A stretch of 33,812 bases of DNA from Myxococcales bacterium. Its GTDB lineage: Bacteria > Myxococcota_A > Polyangia > Polyangiales > Polyangiaceae. A program made the position numbers and the translations under genes. Numbering within the stretch: the stretch's first letter is position 1; every line of letters begins with the position of its first letter. The DNA lies in assembly GCA_004193285.1 (NCBI GenBank), contig SECP01000069.1, forward strand, positions 1 through 33,812, given 5' to 3'. Below, in pieces: positions 8,200-16,115 of the stretch. The notes beneath the pieces are model-generated. The model did no database searches, was not told the DNA's origin, and saw only the letters and a list, made by a program, of their open reading frames with translations.

Positions 8200-9684
8200 T
8201 CAGGCTCGTAGCGGCGCGCCCGCCATGCGGCGGCGCACTTGCTTCATGCCCTCGCGCAGGCCGCCGGGGATCGCGCCCCGCGCTCGCCCACTCAACGACC
8301 CGAGCCAGGTACGATTGAAGGGCAGGCCGCGTAGCTCCGGCGCGGCGAGGTCGCAAACTCGCTGCTGCAGCGCGTGAGGGGCGCGGCGGTGCCTCGTCTC
8401 CACGCCCAAGCCGAGCTCCAGCAGCGAGCGACAATTGAACGGTGAGAGGTTCTGTGCGTGTCCGTCCAACGCCATGGCGTCCAGCGCGGCCCAGTTGCCG
8501 AGCCGGCACTCCCAATAAAAAAGGTCCAGTATCGGCACGTTCGAATCGGGCAACTCCGCCAGCCACTGTTCGTAAGCCACGATCGCTAGTCGCTCGTCTC
8601 CCCAGCCGGCGAGGCGAGCGAGCAATTGGCCATCTACGGAAGTGGGGTGTTCGCCTTGAGAGTAGTAGTAGCAACGGCATACTTCCGAGACGGTACCTAG
8701 GGCGTGCACGCCCTGCGCGCGAAACGCCGAAATGCGGTGCTCGTGAGGATCCCTCCACACGCTGCCGGTGTTCAGGCGCAAGAGCTCGTCGCTTTGGCTG
8801 GAGCTCCGGGCGACCACGAAGCGGAAGTCCAAGCCGAGCTTGCCGAAGAGCCGGAGCGGCAAGAGCACGTCGTGAAGGGGCGTCGCCGCATCCACCACCG
8901 TGAAGCAGCGAACCTGCTGGCGAATCTCCCTCGAGCAGGCGAGCAACATGCGGCTGTCGATGCCCCCGGTGATCGGAAGGTTGATCGCGGCGCCGCGGCG
9001 AGACAAGGCGCGGAAGACCCCCGTGAGCGTGTCGGCGAAACCGCAGGCAGCGTCGTCCAGCGCCACCGCTTGCAGCTCGCGCTTCGGCCAGAACCGCACG
9101 GCGCGGCCCGTCGACAAGTCCAGGTAGTGATTCGGCAAGAGCTGCCGCGCGCCCGGATAAGGAGTGAACGCCGCGGGCCAAGCGTCCGCCGAGGGAGAGG
9201 CCCAGAGCTTCGATAGGAGAGTGGCGTCCGCAGGGACGTTGGCTTCCTCCGCCAAGAGGGCAGGTTGGCTCGCGGCCGTGACTTGCGCTCCTTCACCTGC
9301 GTAAAAGATTGCCCTCGAGCAAGTCGCGTCCGGATAGAGACGCGACTGACCGCCGATGCTGGCAAACAGCAGCCAGCGACCAGTCAAGCTGGCGGTCGCT
9401 CGCTCCAGGTCATCGAAAGTGGCACAGGTGGCCAGCCGTTGAGCGATCTCTCGATCGGTGGCGCCTGGCGCCGCGGGGCTCAATGCGGTGCCTACGAGCG
9501 CGACCTCGGCGGCGCCGGCACCCCGATGAATGGGCGCCGAGTGGTGCGTCAACAGCTCGAACCCGGACCCGAGTTTTGCCTCAGAAAAGTCCAGTCGCTC
9601 GCGTCTAGCGAGCCCGGCCGGTGGCCGCAGCACGAATTGCCCCGCAAAACGCATCGCTCGGCTCTGGATGCTTCCTTCCGACAT
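8200..9684 (-). CDS. Asparagine-synthetase-like protein lacking the glutaminase cysteine
   Basis: A 494-residue protein with the two-domain layout of AsnB. An N-terminal Ntn/GATase-II-like region (TGRWLLFASIGG, about residues 101-112) is followed by an ATP-PPase domain with the PP-loop LPITGGIDS (Thr239-Ser244). The residue after Met1 is Ser, not the nucleophilic Cys of class-II amidotransferases, so glutamine hydrolysis by this chain is unlikely. Relatives of this kind form amide or lactam bonds in secondary metabolite, capsule or peptide tailoring. The start is supported by GGAGG seven bases before the ATG. It sits near sugar-transfer genes, but no direct operon link is visible. True AsnB activity is doubtful. 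Confidence 0.75.
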   Translation of the reverse strand: MSEGSIQSRAMRFAGQFVLRPPAGLARRERLDFSEAKLGSGFELLTHHSAPIHRGAGAAEVALVGTALSPAAPGATDREIAQRLATCATFDDLERATASLTGRWLLFASIGGQSRLYPDATCSRAIFYAGEGAQVTAASQPALLAEEANVPADATLLSKLWASPSADAWPAAFTPYPGARQLLPNHYLDLSTGRAVRFWPKRELQAVALDDAACGFADTLTGVFRALSRRGAAINLPITGGIDSRMLLACSREIRQQVRCFTVVDAATPLHDVLLPLRLFGKLGLDFRFVVARSSSQSDELLRLNTGSVWRDPHEHRISAFRAQGVHALGTVSEVCRCYYYSQGEHPTSVDGQLLARLAGWGDERLAIVAYEQWLAELPDSNVPILDLFYWECRLGNWAALDAMALDGHAQNLSPFNCRSLLELGLGVETRHRRAPHALQQRVCDLAAPELRGLPFNRTWLGSLSGRARGAIPGGLREGMKQVRRRMAGAPLRA

Positions 9685-10281
9685 GACTGTGCCTCCAAGC
9701 AGCCCCTCGCTAAACGAGCGGTGGGCTCGCTCGGGACCACTCCACCTTGATCGAGACTCTATATTAGCTCATGGAGCGCGCGCCATCGCATGTTCTGGCG
9801 GCGATCGAAGGAATAACTAGGGCTCTCAGGAGCTGAGTGTTTCTGGAGAGCGCATTACCCGAGGGAGTGATGTAACCGTATCTGTAGCGGGTACTAGTTG
9901 GGTTCTTCATCAGTGACAAAAATCCAGTCTCACGTGAGGGTGAGCGGCGATTCCTTGTGGCCAGTCTGCTACCGCGGCTGCTGCGGGCGACGGATAGCGG
10001 CGCGGGCTTTGCAAAGGTCGCCCGCGCGGCGTCACTTAGGTATCAGCGACCCGACGGTGACTGGCGTCGCTCGCCGGTGTGCTACGGATGGAGATCGAAG
10101 CTCCACAGACGCAGCCCAATCGCGGGCGCCGCATCGAGATTCGGGAGGGTACCGCAGTAGCGGCTCCCGCGCGCGGTGACCGATAGCCGGGCAGACTATC
10201 GAGCGACGCGCCGCGGCCGTCCCCGCTGGCATGCGCTTTGCTGCACGAAGGGGCCTGGATATCCAGGTCGAGGAGACGTCT
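9685..10281. other. 597-bp divergent intergenic region without a convincing gene
   Basis: The frames here are short and have no family-like features. It holds the Shine-Dalgarno of the asparagine-synthetase-like gene and an AT-rich patch near 9757-9772 that could serve as a promoter. It also has a perfect 8-bp stem GCGCGGGC/GCCCGCGC (10000-10007 and 10020-10027, 12-nt loop) and a palindrome before the next gene. Nothing else is recognised. Confidence 0.5.
10254..10267. promoter_or_regulatory. 14-bp perfect palindrome upstream of the SPW-type gene
   Basis: CCTGGATATCCAGG is a perfect dyad ending 14 bp before the ATG at 10282 and just upstream of its GAGGAG ribosome site. It is well placed to act as an operator or as a 5'-UTR hairpin; nothing in the sequence tells which. 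Confidence 0.35.
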
Positions 10282-10890
10282 ATGGCAGAAAACAATCCGA
10301 ACGAGATAGCTGAGTTGCATGACGTGTTCGACGTGAGCGAGGCGCCACCGAACGAGGTCGAAGCGGTCGAGCTAGAGCAGGTCGATCAGCAATGGCAGAG
10401 CGAGGCGGGTCTCATCGCGGCTCCTCCCGCCGCGGAGGTAACGTTGCCGCTCGAGGGGGCCCGGTCGCTGAGCGTCGGCGAGCCTTCCAAACCGCTCTTG
10501 GGCCGCTTACCGCTAGCCCGGGTCGTTCCGCAAGACGTGCACTCCGTCATGGACTACGTGGACGCTGGTGGAGTCTTGACGGGCGCATTTCTGACCAATT
10601 GTCCCAAGGCGAAGGCTGCTAGCTGGGCCATGGGCACGAGCGGCATCGCCGCATCTTCCATCACCGACTACAAGCTGAGCCTCGCCAAGGTGCTGTCGAT
10701 CGAGACGCACGAGGCCATCGACTACGCGTGGGGCTTCAGCGCCGTCGCAGCCCCGTTCGTCTTCGGCTACCGCAAGAGCGCGCCCCACGTTGCGGCGCTT
10801 CACATCGCGCTGGGCCTCGGCACCATCGTCGCCTCGCTCTTCACGGATTACCGCGCATACCGCGGCGTCGGCAGGCGAGCCGCGGCCTGA
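10282..10890 (+). CDS. Small membrane protein of the SPW-repeat type with an acidic N-terminal tail
   Basis: A 202-residue protein. The ATG at 10282 is preferred over the in-frame ATG at 10231 because GAGGAG lies seven bases upstream and the protein then begins MAENNPNEIAELHD. The first 75 residues are acidic and hydrophilic. From about residue 85 there are four hydrophobic segments in two similar halves (HSVMDYVDAGGVLTGAFL ... SITDYKL and THEAIDYAWGFSAVAAPFVF ... SLFTDYRAY), the layout of SPW-repeat membrane proteins. Each half pairs an H..(M/I)DY opening with a TDY-type ending. Function is unknown; a cytoplasmic-membrane location is inferred from the helices. Confidence 0.6.
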   Translation: MAENNPNEIAELHDVFDVSEAPPNEVEAVELEQVDQQWQSEAGLIAAPPAAEVTLPLEGARSLSVGEPSKPLLGRLPLARVVPQDVHSVMDYVDAGGVLTGAFLTNCPKAKAASWAMGTSGIAASSITDYKLSLAKVLSIETHEAIDYAWGFSAVAAPFVFGYRKSAPHVAALHIALGLGTIVASLFTDYRAYRGVGRRAAA

Positions 10891-10917
10891 GCTCGGGGCC
10901 TTCCGGCCGCGCCCGAC

Positions 10918-11661
10918 TCAAGGAGTGGTCGCGGCCGGGCTTGGCTCCTGCAGGCTGGCAAAGGCGCGTCGGTACCCGGTCACCGTGCCCACGTCCACGT
11001 AGCTCGTGCCTGCGCGGACGGCGCTCGCGTGGCCGCCTCGCGCCAGGTACTCGTTGACGAGCGACCCCACGTACTCATCCTGCTTGCCGCGCTCGAGCCA
11101 CAGAGCGTACAGCTCTCGAAAGACGGGACAAGGCGCTTGGAAGGCGCCCCAAATCCAGCTCGAGCTCGCGCTGGGGCACTTGACCTGTATCTGCTGCACG
11201 CGGCCCGCGTCGTCCGTCACTACCGCGTCGAAGAGCTCCGGTTGCTCCACGGGAAAGAGCAAAAACGATAGAGCGTCTGGCGGTAGGGTGCGTAGCGCGT
11301 CTGCGGGGAACCACACCGTGTCCGGCAGGCCCACCGCCATGGACTCTTGTGGCGCCGCGAATGGCAGGGCTCGGAACACTGCGTCACACAAGCCCGCGGG
11401 CTCGGGCTGTATCGCGTAGCACACCGGGATCCCGTCGATGCTTGCGCCGTAGTACGTGATGATGTCGAGCTTGCGCGGAGCGACCACGAAGCACAGGCGC
11501 GTGGCCCCACCGAGGATCAGCCGTTCGACGATGAACTCGCTGACTGCGCGCGGGCGTTCGGAGCCGTCCTTCAGCTGACTACCCACCGGGAGCAGCTCCT
11601 TCGAAAATGGCAGAGGCTGTAAACGGCGCGCCGCTCCTGCGGCTGGAATCACGCCGAGCAT
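10918..11661 (-). CDS. Sugar-1-phosphate nucleotidyltransferase-like protein
   Basis: A 247-residue protein opening MLGVIPAAGAARRLQPLPFS and then KELLPVG, the nucleotide-binding signature of glucose-1-phosphate thymidylyl/uridylyltransferases (G-x-G-x-R...PK-x-LLPV), with some loosening (AAGAARRLQP). A central GLPDTVWFPADAL fits the metal/sugar-binding 'D' region, and VDVGTVTGYRRA near the C-terminus is the usual family ending. It probably makes an NDP-sugar for a cell-surface glycan. The gene starts 13 bp inside the 3' end of the upstream glycosyltransferase gene, so the two are translationally coupled. Confidence 0.8.
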   Translation of the reverse strand: MLGVIPAAGAARRLQPLPFSKELLPVGSQLKDGSERPRAVSEFIVERLILGGATRLCFVVAPRKLDIITYYGASIDGIPVCYAIQPEPAGLCDAVFRALPFAAPQESMAVGLPDTVWFPADALRTLPPDALSFLLFPVEQPELFDAVVTDDAGRVQQIQVKCPSASSSWIWGAFQAPCPVFRELYALWLERGKQDEYVGSLVNEYLARGGHASAVRAGTSYVDVGTVTGYRRAFASLQEPSPAATTP

Positions 11662-12758
11662 GTTTGCTCCCTCGGGGCATCTGCGCTCGGTCTTGCTCCG
11701 CTGCTGAACAGGGCTTCTTCCAGCTGCACCGCGCGGTGTGCAGCCGTGTGCTCGGAGAGCACGCGTTCGCGGGCCCGCGCGCCGATGCGCCGCAGCTCCT
11801 CGTCAGGCAGGTTCAGGGCTTCGATCACGTCCTGCTGGTTGCGAGCCAGTAGCGTTTCGCGGCCGGGCTCCAGAAAGAGCTCGATGCCCTCCCACACGTC
11901 CGAGATCGTGGCCGTGCCGCACGCTCCAGCCTCGAAGAACCGTGGGGAAGGGCAGTAGCCGAAGGCGGCCATGGGCGCGCGTGTGACGTTCAACGTGAGC
12001 CGCGATGAGGAAAAGAAGGCTGGGTGGTCAGCGGGCGGGAGGTGCCTCACGAAGCGAAGATTGGCTTGCCAAGGAAAGTCGTGCGGGTACTGCGCCCCGG
12101 CCATGGCAAACCAGCGATGAGGCAGCGCGCTGGCAGGCGCCAAGAGCAGCTCCGTCAACGCCCCCTGGCGGTCCTCCGAATACGTGCCGAGGTATGAGAG
12201 GTCGGCCGCGAACTCCGCGCGCGGGGGCGCAGGATGATGCACGTCCGGGCTCGCGCTCCCGTACAGGGCCGCGACTCTTCGCGCCCCGAGCGTGTCTCGA
12301 AGCGCCGCGAGCGCCTTGCCACCGGTGTAACTGAGCACGACGTCGAAGTCGCCGAGGCCGTGCCGCGGGAGGTAAAAAACCTGACGCTCGCGCTGCAGCG
12401 TTGCCAGAGTGACCGGCGTATCCAAGTCGTAAAAGGCACGGACGTTCGCACGCGACGCCAGAACGAGCTCGCTCGCGGAGCGCCCATCAGCGCAGAAGGA
12501 GGTCACTACGGCCGCGTCGGCGTCCAAAAGCTCCTCTGCCGCCTGCTTCCACACGTCCTCCCGCGAACGGTAGAGCCTGACGCTGAGCCCCGGCTGCTCC
12601 ACGAAGTCGCGAGCTCCGGCGTAAAACGGCTGATCTCGCTCGAAGAAGACGCAGCGGTGTCCGCGCTCATGAAGCGCGCGACACAGCCCGCGCCACAGCG
12701 TCGCGTGACCGTTGCCCCACGACGAGGTCACGGACAAACCAAAGATGACAAGCTTCAT
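11649..12758 (-). CDS. CgeB-like glycosyltransferase
   Basis: A 369-residue GT-B-type protein starting MKLVIFGLSVTSSWGNGHAT, with the first Rossmann strand and a Gly/His loop. FYDLDTPVTL (about residues 109-118) and the C-terminal SPRFFEAGACGTATISDVWE segment (about 290-310), where sugar-nucleotide-binding Glu/Gly residues sit, are diagnostic of the CgeB/COG4641 family. VLSEHTAAHRAVQLEEAL ends the fold. Such proteins decorate spores or polysaccharides in the cytoplasm. The gene leads a two-gene unit with the nucleotidyltransferase (13-bp overlap). The acceptor is unknown. Confidence 0.8.
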   Translation of the reverse strand: MKLVIFGLSVTSSWGNGHATLWRGLCRALHERGHRCVFFERDQPFYAGARDFVEQPGLSVRLYRSREDVWKQAAEELLDADAAVVTSFCADGRSASELVLASRANVRAFYDLDTPVTLATLQRERQVFYLPRHGLGDFDVVLSYTGGKALAALRDTLGARRVAALYGSASPDVHHPAPPRAEFAADLSYLGTYSEDRQGALTELLLAPASALPHRWFAMAGAQYPHDFPWQANLRFVRHLPPADHPAFFSSSRLTLNVTRAPMAAFGYCPSPRFFEAGACGTATISDVWEGIELFLEPGRETLLARNQQDVIEALNLPDEELRRIGARARERVLSEHTAAHRAVQLEEALFSSGARPSADAPREQTCSA

Positions 12759-13052
12759 CCCGGGCGACCGGTAAGCACTCTATGTGCCAGCGTCACTCCG
12801 CGGGTGCGTGCCCCGCGCCGTCGCCGCGCCGCGCTCCGCCTACCCTGAGCGCCCGTGCATTCTGACGTTCGGAGCCGTAGCGTCGCGTCGCCTGACCCGT
12901 GTGACAGCATGGAGAGGCTGTGTACTTAAGGCCGCGCGCCCCGCGAAACGCGCGCCGCGAATCCACGTACGTAACCTGTGCAGGTCGCCGCGCGCGCGTA
13001 GCGGTCAAGCCCGAACGGGCCGCGAAGCCGCCGCTTCACGATCCGTTTCTTC
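12759..13052. other. Gene-free segment; the displaced native downstream flank of tRNA-Lys
   Basis: Only spurious short frames are seen. If the element at 13053-25125 is removed, this DNA joins the 3' side of tRNA-Lys. Reading the minus strand, a GCCCG-TT-CGGGC hairpin followed by TT near 13005-13020 and a GAAGC-4-GCTTC hairpin at about 13024-13037 are weak candidates for the tRNA's original terminator. Confidence 0.4.
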
Positions 13053-13080
13053 GAGGTGGGTCGACTGGGACTCGAACCCA
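13053..13080 (-). repeat. Left attachment site (orphan tRNA-Lys 3' fragment)
   Basis: Identical over 28 bp to 25126-25153. On the minus strand it covers the T-loop (TTCGAGT), the T-stem 3' side, the acceptor 3' strand TCGACCC and a few bases beyond. Identity stops sharply on both sides, so this is an att core copy and not a second tRNA gene. Confidence 0.93.
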
Positions 13081-13129
13081 CATTAGAGCCTAAAGAGGCC
13101 CACAAACGCCGCTTGTTCGGTGCATGAGC

Positions 13130-13176
13130 GGCTCACCCGGGCCCGCCGCGGTGCACGTATCGGGTGAGCCTCACCC
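13130..13176. repeat. Candidate integrase arm-type sites, left end
   Basis: A perfect 10-bp inverted repeat (GGCTCACCCG at 13130-13139, CGGGTGAGCC at 13161-13170) holds one TCGGGTGA (13160-13167) and one inverted relative (TCACCCGG, 13133-13140). A further TCACCC lies at 13171-13176. The same TCGGGTGA word occurs twice at the right end of the element at a similar distance (about 50 bp) from the core, which is why arm sites are proposed. A run of eight A follows. Confidence 0.55.
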
Positions 13177-13224
13177 AAAAAAAAGGCGCCATGTCTCAAG
13201 CGGCCGCAGTCGACTTTTCCTCAG

Positions 13225-14421
13225 TCAGTACCGTCCGGGGTCGACGCGACGCTTGCCGGTGCCTGCGTCATAGCAGGGGCTGGCCTCCCAGCCGCTTGAC
13301 TGCCAGAGCGCATCGAACGCGGGCTTGAGTTCCGCTGCAACGTCGGCCTCGGGGCTGTCTAAAAGCACGTCGGGGAGAATGAGGGTAGCCCGGTCAATCC
13401 GGTCGTTTTCACTCCATGGGCGTTCATTCTGCGGATCCCAAACGATGCGCGCGTTGTAGGCATCCGTCAGCGCGATCATGACGGATAACGCCCCACTGTA
13501 GCCCCGCTCTTGCGTGAGCTTTGCGTAGAGTCCGGCCCCTTTGAGGATGGTTTCCTCGATGCTGCGTCCGTAGAAGTAGCCCTTTTCCGGCTGGCGGTCG
13601 AAGACAGCGGCGCCCTCGAACGCCCCGTCGCGGAACGCTAAAGAGTAGCTACGTTTCGGCCCAGGCTCCGAACTACCCGAGTATGTCACAAATCCATCGA
13701 GGTTGAATCGGTGGTTCCAACCGCTCGAATTGGCGAACGGGGGCATACGAGCGGGGTCACCGAAGCCGTGCACCCTACTCGCCTCATAGGTGTCCAGTGG
13801 GCACACGTGGACGACCACTTTGGATTGGTTACCCCACAGCGGCACGGCCCCCTCTCCCGCGATGATGGAGCCGAGTCGCCCATCGCGAAAACGCCGGATC
13901 GACTCTGCGCGTTCGGCGCCTGCTCTGAACGCATGCCCGATTTCTCTCACGTCGAGGGGCTGGGCTCCGTTGCTGTTCCGCGAATAAAAGTGAGTCTGGT
14001 TGAACCAAATCATGTGGGGGCCGGTCCAGCTCTTCGGTATGTGAAGGATCACGACCGGGCCAAGCTCAAATCCGTCGACCTTGTGAATCCCAAGCCCCTG
14101 CACGCGCGGGGCGATGCGATCACGGACGATGCTTTCGATTCTTTGGGTGAGTGCATCCCAGTTGGGGAAGCTGACCCCAACCATTTTTTCCGGATACCCA
14201 AGGTTTCCAGTCTCGTCCTTCTTCTCCACCGCACCAAAAATCAGGAAACCGCCCGCGGCGTTCGCGAAGGAGCTTACGTCCTTCGCAAATTCTCGCTTCT
14301 CGCCGTCAGTGTCGAGCTTGAGATCGCGCTTGTACTCGATGCCCCGCGATTCGGGGGTCTGATTAGAGACGAGGTCCTCGAGAGCACCTCGGTCGACGGT
14401 CGCGAGCGGGAGACGCAGCAT
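13225..14421 (-). CDS. AlbA_2/Schlafen-type ATP-binding domain protein
   Basis: A 398-residue protein. Residues about 24-34 (ESRGIEYKRDL) and 45-66 (FAKDVSSFANAAGGFLIFG then AVE) are the hallmark of the AlbA_2 (Schlafen-like) domain, with the E-x-K and the FANxxGGxLxxG loop. IPKSWTGPHMI and HFYSRNSNGAQPLDVREI around residues 130-160 complete that domain. The C-terminal 230 residues are not recognised and include many aromatic residues. AlbA_2 proteins occur as regulators and in anti-phage loci, so a cargo or defence role in this element is inferred, not shown. It is the first gene inside the left end and is divergent from the DUF3892 gene. Confidence 0.8.
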   Translation of the reverse strand: MLRLPLATVDRGALEDLVSNQTPESRGIEYKRDLKLDTDGEKREFAKDVSSFANAAGGFLIFGAVEKKDETGNLGYPEKMVGVSFPNWDALTQRIESIVRDRIAPRVQGLGIHKVDGFELGPVVILHIPKSWTGPHMIWFNQTHFYSRNSNGAQPLDVREIGHAFRAGAERAESIRRFRDGRLGSIIAGEGAVPLWGNQSKVVVHVCPLDTYEASRVHGFGDPARMPPFANSSGWNHRFNLDGFVTYSGSSEPGPKRSYSLAFRDGAFEGAAVFDRQPEKGYFYGRSIEETILKGAGLYAKLTQERGYSGALSVMIALTDAYNARIVWDPQNERPWSENDRIDRATLILPDVLLDSPEADVAAELKPAFDALWQSSGWEASPCYDAGTGKRRVDPGRY

Positions 14422-14600
14422 CCGCCGAGCGTAAGACGCTTCGAGTCTAGGCGTCTACCCGCGACAGCGCGTGCTCAGGCGCCGCGCGCAAGCGCTGTAG
14501 TAGAATTATTAGTCCACATGCTTATGCGGTGTCTGAGGTGGAGCAACCGCGATAGCTCTCGGCGCTGGACGCAAGCCGCGCGTCCGGAAGGCGAGGAGCA

Positions 14601-14858
14601 TTGGATCGCAGAGTCACGAAAACTGGAAAAGACAGTAAAGGCAACATCACGTCGCTTTGCAGCCCGGGAGCGAGCTGGTCGCCCCGCTCGAAAACGGACG
14701 CAATTAAGGACATTGAGAGTGGTGCGTCCACCTACTACGTCGAAGAGGTGGCGCCGAAAGTCAGCGTGAAGGTTGTTAGTGAGGCGGGTAGCAAGTACCT
14801 CCGCACCACGACGGACAAGACGAACAAAAACAACCTCGACAACTTGCCGGACTGCTGA
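14601..14858 (+). CDS. DUF3892 domain protein
   Basis: An 85-residue protein matching DUF3892 along its length: an opening 'I.....' strand (GNITSLCSPG), then KTDAIKDIESGASTYYV, then GSKYLRTTTDKTNKNNLDNL and the final LPDC. The start is TTG with GAGGAG two bases upstream, which is why it can be missed. DUF3892 proteins are small, widespread and of unknown function, often found on mobile DNA. It is divergent from the AlbA_2 gene (179 bp between starts) and is followed by a stem-loop. Confidence 0.8.
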   Translation: MDRRVTKTGKDSKGNITSLCSPGASWSPRSKTDAIKDIESGASTYYVEEVAPKVSVKVVSEAGSKYLRTTTDKTNKNNLDNLPDC

Positions 14859-14865
14859 GGACCTT

Positions 14866-14901
14866 GGGGGCGTAAGCCCGGTCGCACGGGTTTACGCCTC
14901 C
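14866..14901 (+). terminator. Stem-loop between convergent genes
   Basis: Arms 14866-14879 and 14888-14901 pair over 14 bp with an 8-nt loop. The only two non-Watson-Crick positions are G-U in the plus-strand RNA. It begins 7 nt after the DUF3892 stop and ends 6 nt before the stop of the opposing gene, the position of a shared terminator. No U-tract follows, so termination by itself is uncertain. Confidence 0.5.
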
Positions 14902-14907
14902 AACTGC

Positions 14908-15108
14908 CTATGGCCGTGCGACGCACGCCCAGCTACAGCTTTTGATCGATGCAGTCGCGCAGAGACAAAGCGGCGCTTGGCCGATATGGCAGATCGGACG
15001 AACGGCGCGGCAGTACCGATCGTGAGGTTCGGCGCCTGAGGTCGGGGCGAACACGGCGAGCGTCACCACCACGGCGACGAGAGCGGCAAGCGTCGTTCGT
15101 GTTTTCAT
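14908..15108 (-). CDS. Small secreted Cys-rich protein
   Basis: Sixty-six residues from the ATG at 15108: MKTRTTLAALVAVVVTLAVF, then APTSGA before EPHD, a textbook Sec signal peptide with cleavage predicted after SGA. The 40-odd mature residues contain six Cys (for example RYCRAVRPICHIG and LCLCATASIKSC), which suggests a disulfide-stabilised peptide outside the membrane. A longer in-frame extension upstream lacks a signal-like start and is rejected. No family is recognised. It lies downstream of the ParB-like gene inside the element. Confidence 0.55.
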   Translation of the reverse strand: MKTRTTLAALVAVVVTLAVFAPTSGAEPHDRYCRAVRPICHIGQAPLCLCATASIKSCSWACVARP

Positions 15109-15172
15109 CGTCCCGCGCTCGGGGATGCCAGCCCAAGCAAAGCCGCAGGCGCGGCGCGGGGTGTGGAGGCTT

Positions 15173-15842
15173 CTACCCGCCTCCCGGTTGCTTCGCCTCG
15201 AACAGCTCGCCAATGGCGGCCCAGAGCTCCACGCGCTTGGCCTCGGGGCACTGGGCTACCAGCTTGCCGGCCATACGGCTGAGCTTCGCAACGGTGGCGG
15301 TGTCCGGGTCGGGGGCGTCGGGAGTCGGCTCCCCGCTCTCGGCGCTGGGTAGCTCGGGAGTGACGGTTTCCGTCAGTCGCTTGCGGACCGCGCCGACGGT
15401 TTCGTTGTGGACGCCCACCGCTTCCGCGATCTTGCGGTCACTCCACCGGGGGAATGCCTCAAGCAGCATCGCAATCGCGCGGCGCCGATCAGCGTGGGTT
15501 CTTCGGAGCCCATGCACGGCGTTTGCACCCGCGGCGAAAACGAGCGCGTCCTTGCGGGAGCCCTCACGTATGTCCCGCGGGGAGCTCGATGTCGTCCACC
15601 CTGAGGGCGGCAGCGGCGGCGCACCTTTGAAACCCGTCCGCAAGCCAGAGCACGCCCTTGGAGTCCCGAAAGACGGTGACCGCTGGGAAGCTCGACACTC
15701 CCGCCGTGCGCATCGCCTCGCTGTACTCTTGCACCGTTCGCTTGTTGATACCCCTCGCCCGGCATTGGAGCTCGGGATCAATAGTGAGCGCGGAAAGAGC
15801 AACGGTCGTCGGCTCCGCGCTTTTGATCTCGAGCGTGCTCAC
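15173..15842 (-). pseudogene. ParB-like partition protein with a broken reading frame
   Basis: The 5' part (15564-15842, GTG start, 92 residues) is a ParB/Srx N-domain: ALSALTIDPELQCRARGI, FPAVTVFRDSKGVLWLADGF, and GFQRCAAAA as the G-x-x-R-x-x-A nucleotide (CTP) motif. It ends LPAGHT-stop. In the +1 frame immediately after, DIREGSRKDALVFAAGANAV, HGLRRTHADRR and an HTH (WSDRKIAEAVGVHNETVGAV) continue the family exactly, down to a stop at 15173. Removing one G from the GGG at about 15565-15567 gives LPADIREGS and restores a protein of about 222 residues. It may be a true frameshift, a sequencing error or a programmed shift. It overlaps the upstream small gene by 3 bp. No ParA is seen. Confidence 0.8.
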
Positions 15843-16045
15843 CGGCCTCCCTCCACGGCTTCGGCTTCGAGCTCTAATCGGCTCGCCAGCTGGCGGGCTG
15901 CTCCGGAGAGCGCGAGGAGGTCAAGCCGCGCCTTGGTTAGCGTCTCGTCGGCCAATGCGGCCAAACTGACGAGGTTTTCTGCACCCGCCGCGAGGTCTCG
16001 CAAGCGTTGGGCGCGCGTGTCTAGAATGCCGTTCTTAGGGGCCAT
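15839..16045 (-). CDS. Small helical protein translationally coupled to the ParB-like gene
   Basis: Sixty-eight residues, rich in Leu/Ala/Glu (LRDLAAGAENLVSLAALADE ... ARQLASRLELEAEAVEGGR), predicted as one or two long helices or a short coiled coil. A good ribosome site (GAGGTGA five bases before ATG) supports the start. Its TGA overlaps the GTG start of the ParB-like gene (GTGA), so the two are coupled and may act together. No family recognised. Confidence 0.65.
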   Translation of the reverse strand: MAPKNGILDTRAQRLRDLAAGAENLVSLAALADETLTKARLDLLALSGAARQLASRLELEAEAVEGGR

Positions 16046-16068
16046 GGTGTCACCTCACTGTGGTTCCA

Positions 16069-16104
16069 GGTCGGTCCGAGCGGGTCCAATCGCTCGGGCT
16101 GACC
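16069..16104. promoter_or_regulatory. 14-bp stem-loop upstream of the ParB-like operon
   Basis: Arms 16069-16082 and 16091-16104, 8-nt loop (16083-16090). Twelve of 14 positions pair by Watson-Crick, and the other two are G-U in plus-strand RNA. It lies between the RHH gene stop and the small ParB-coupled gene. It could be an operator, a partition (parS-like) site or a transcript hairpin; there is no U-tract. Confidence 0.45.
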
Positions 16105-16115
16105 GCTTTGGTTGG

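Noticed and set aside
9898..10179. 93-residue frame in the 9685-10281 gap
   Set aside because: No ribosome site, Arg/Ser-rich, overlapped by equally good frames; no support.
13053..13080. A second tRNA gene at the left end
   Set aside because: Only the T-arm and acceptor 3' side are present; the D and anticodon arms are missing, so it is an att copy.
13170..13195. Terminator for the AlbA_2 gene made by GGCGCC plus eight T (minus strand)
   Set aside because: The T-tract is present but no adequate stem directly precedes it.
13711..14769. Long plus-strand frame opposite the AlbA_2 gene
   Set aside because: Shadow of a clear AlbA_2 coding region; the DUF3892 frame is the better call in its 3' part.
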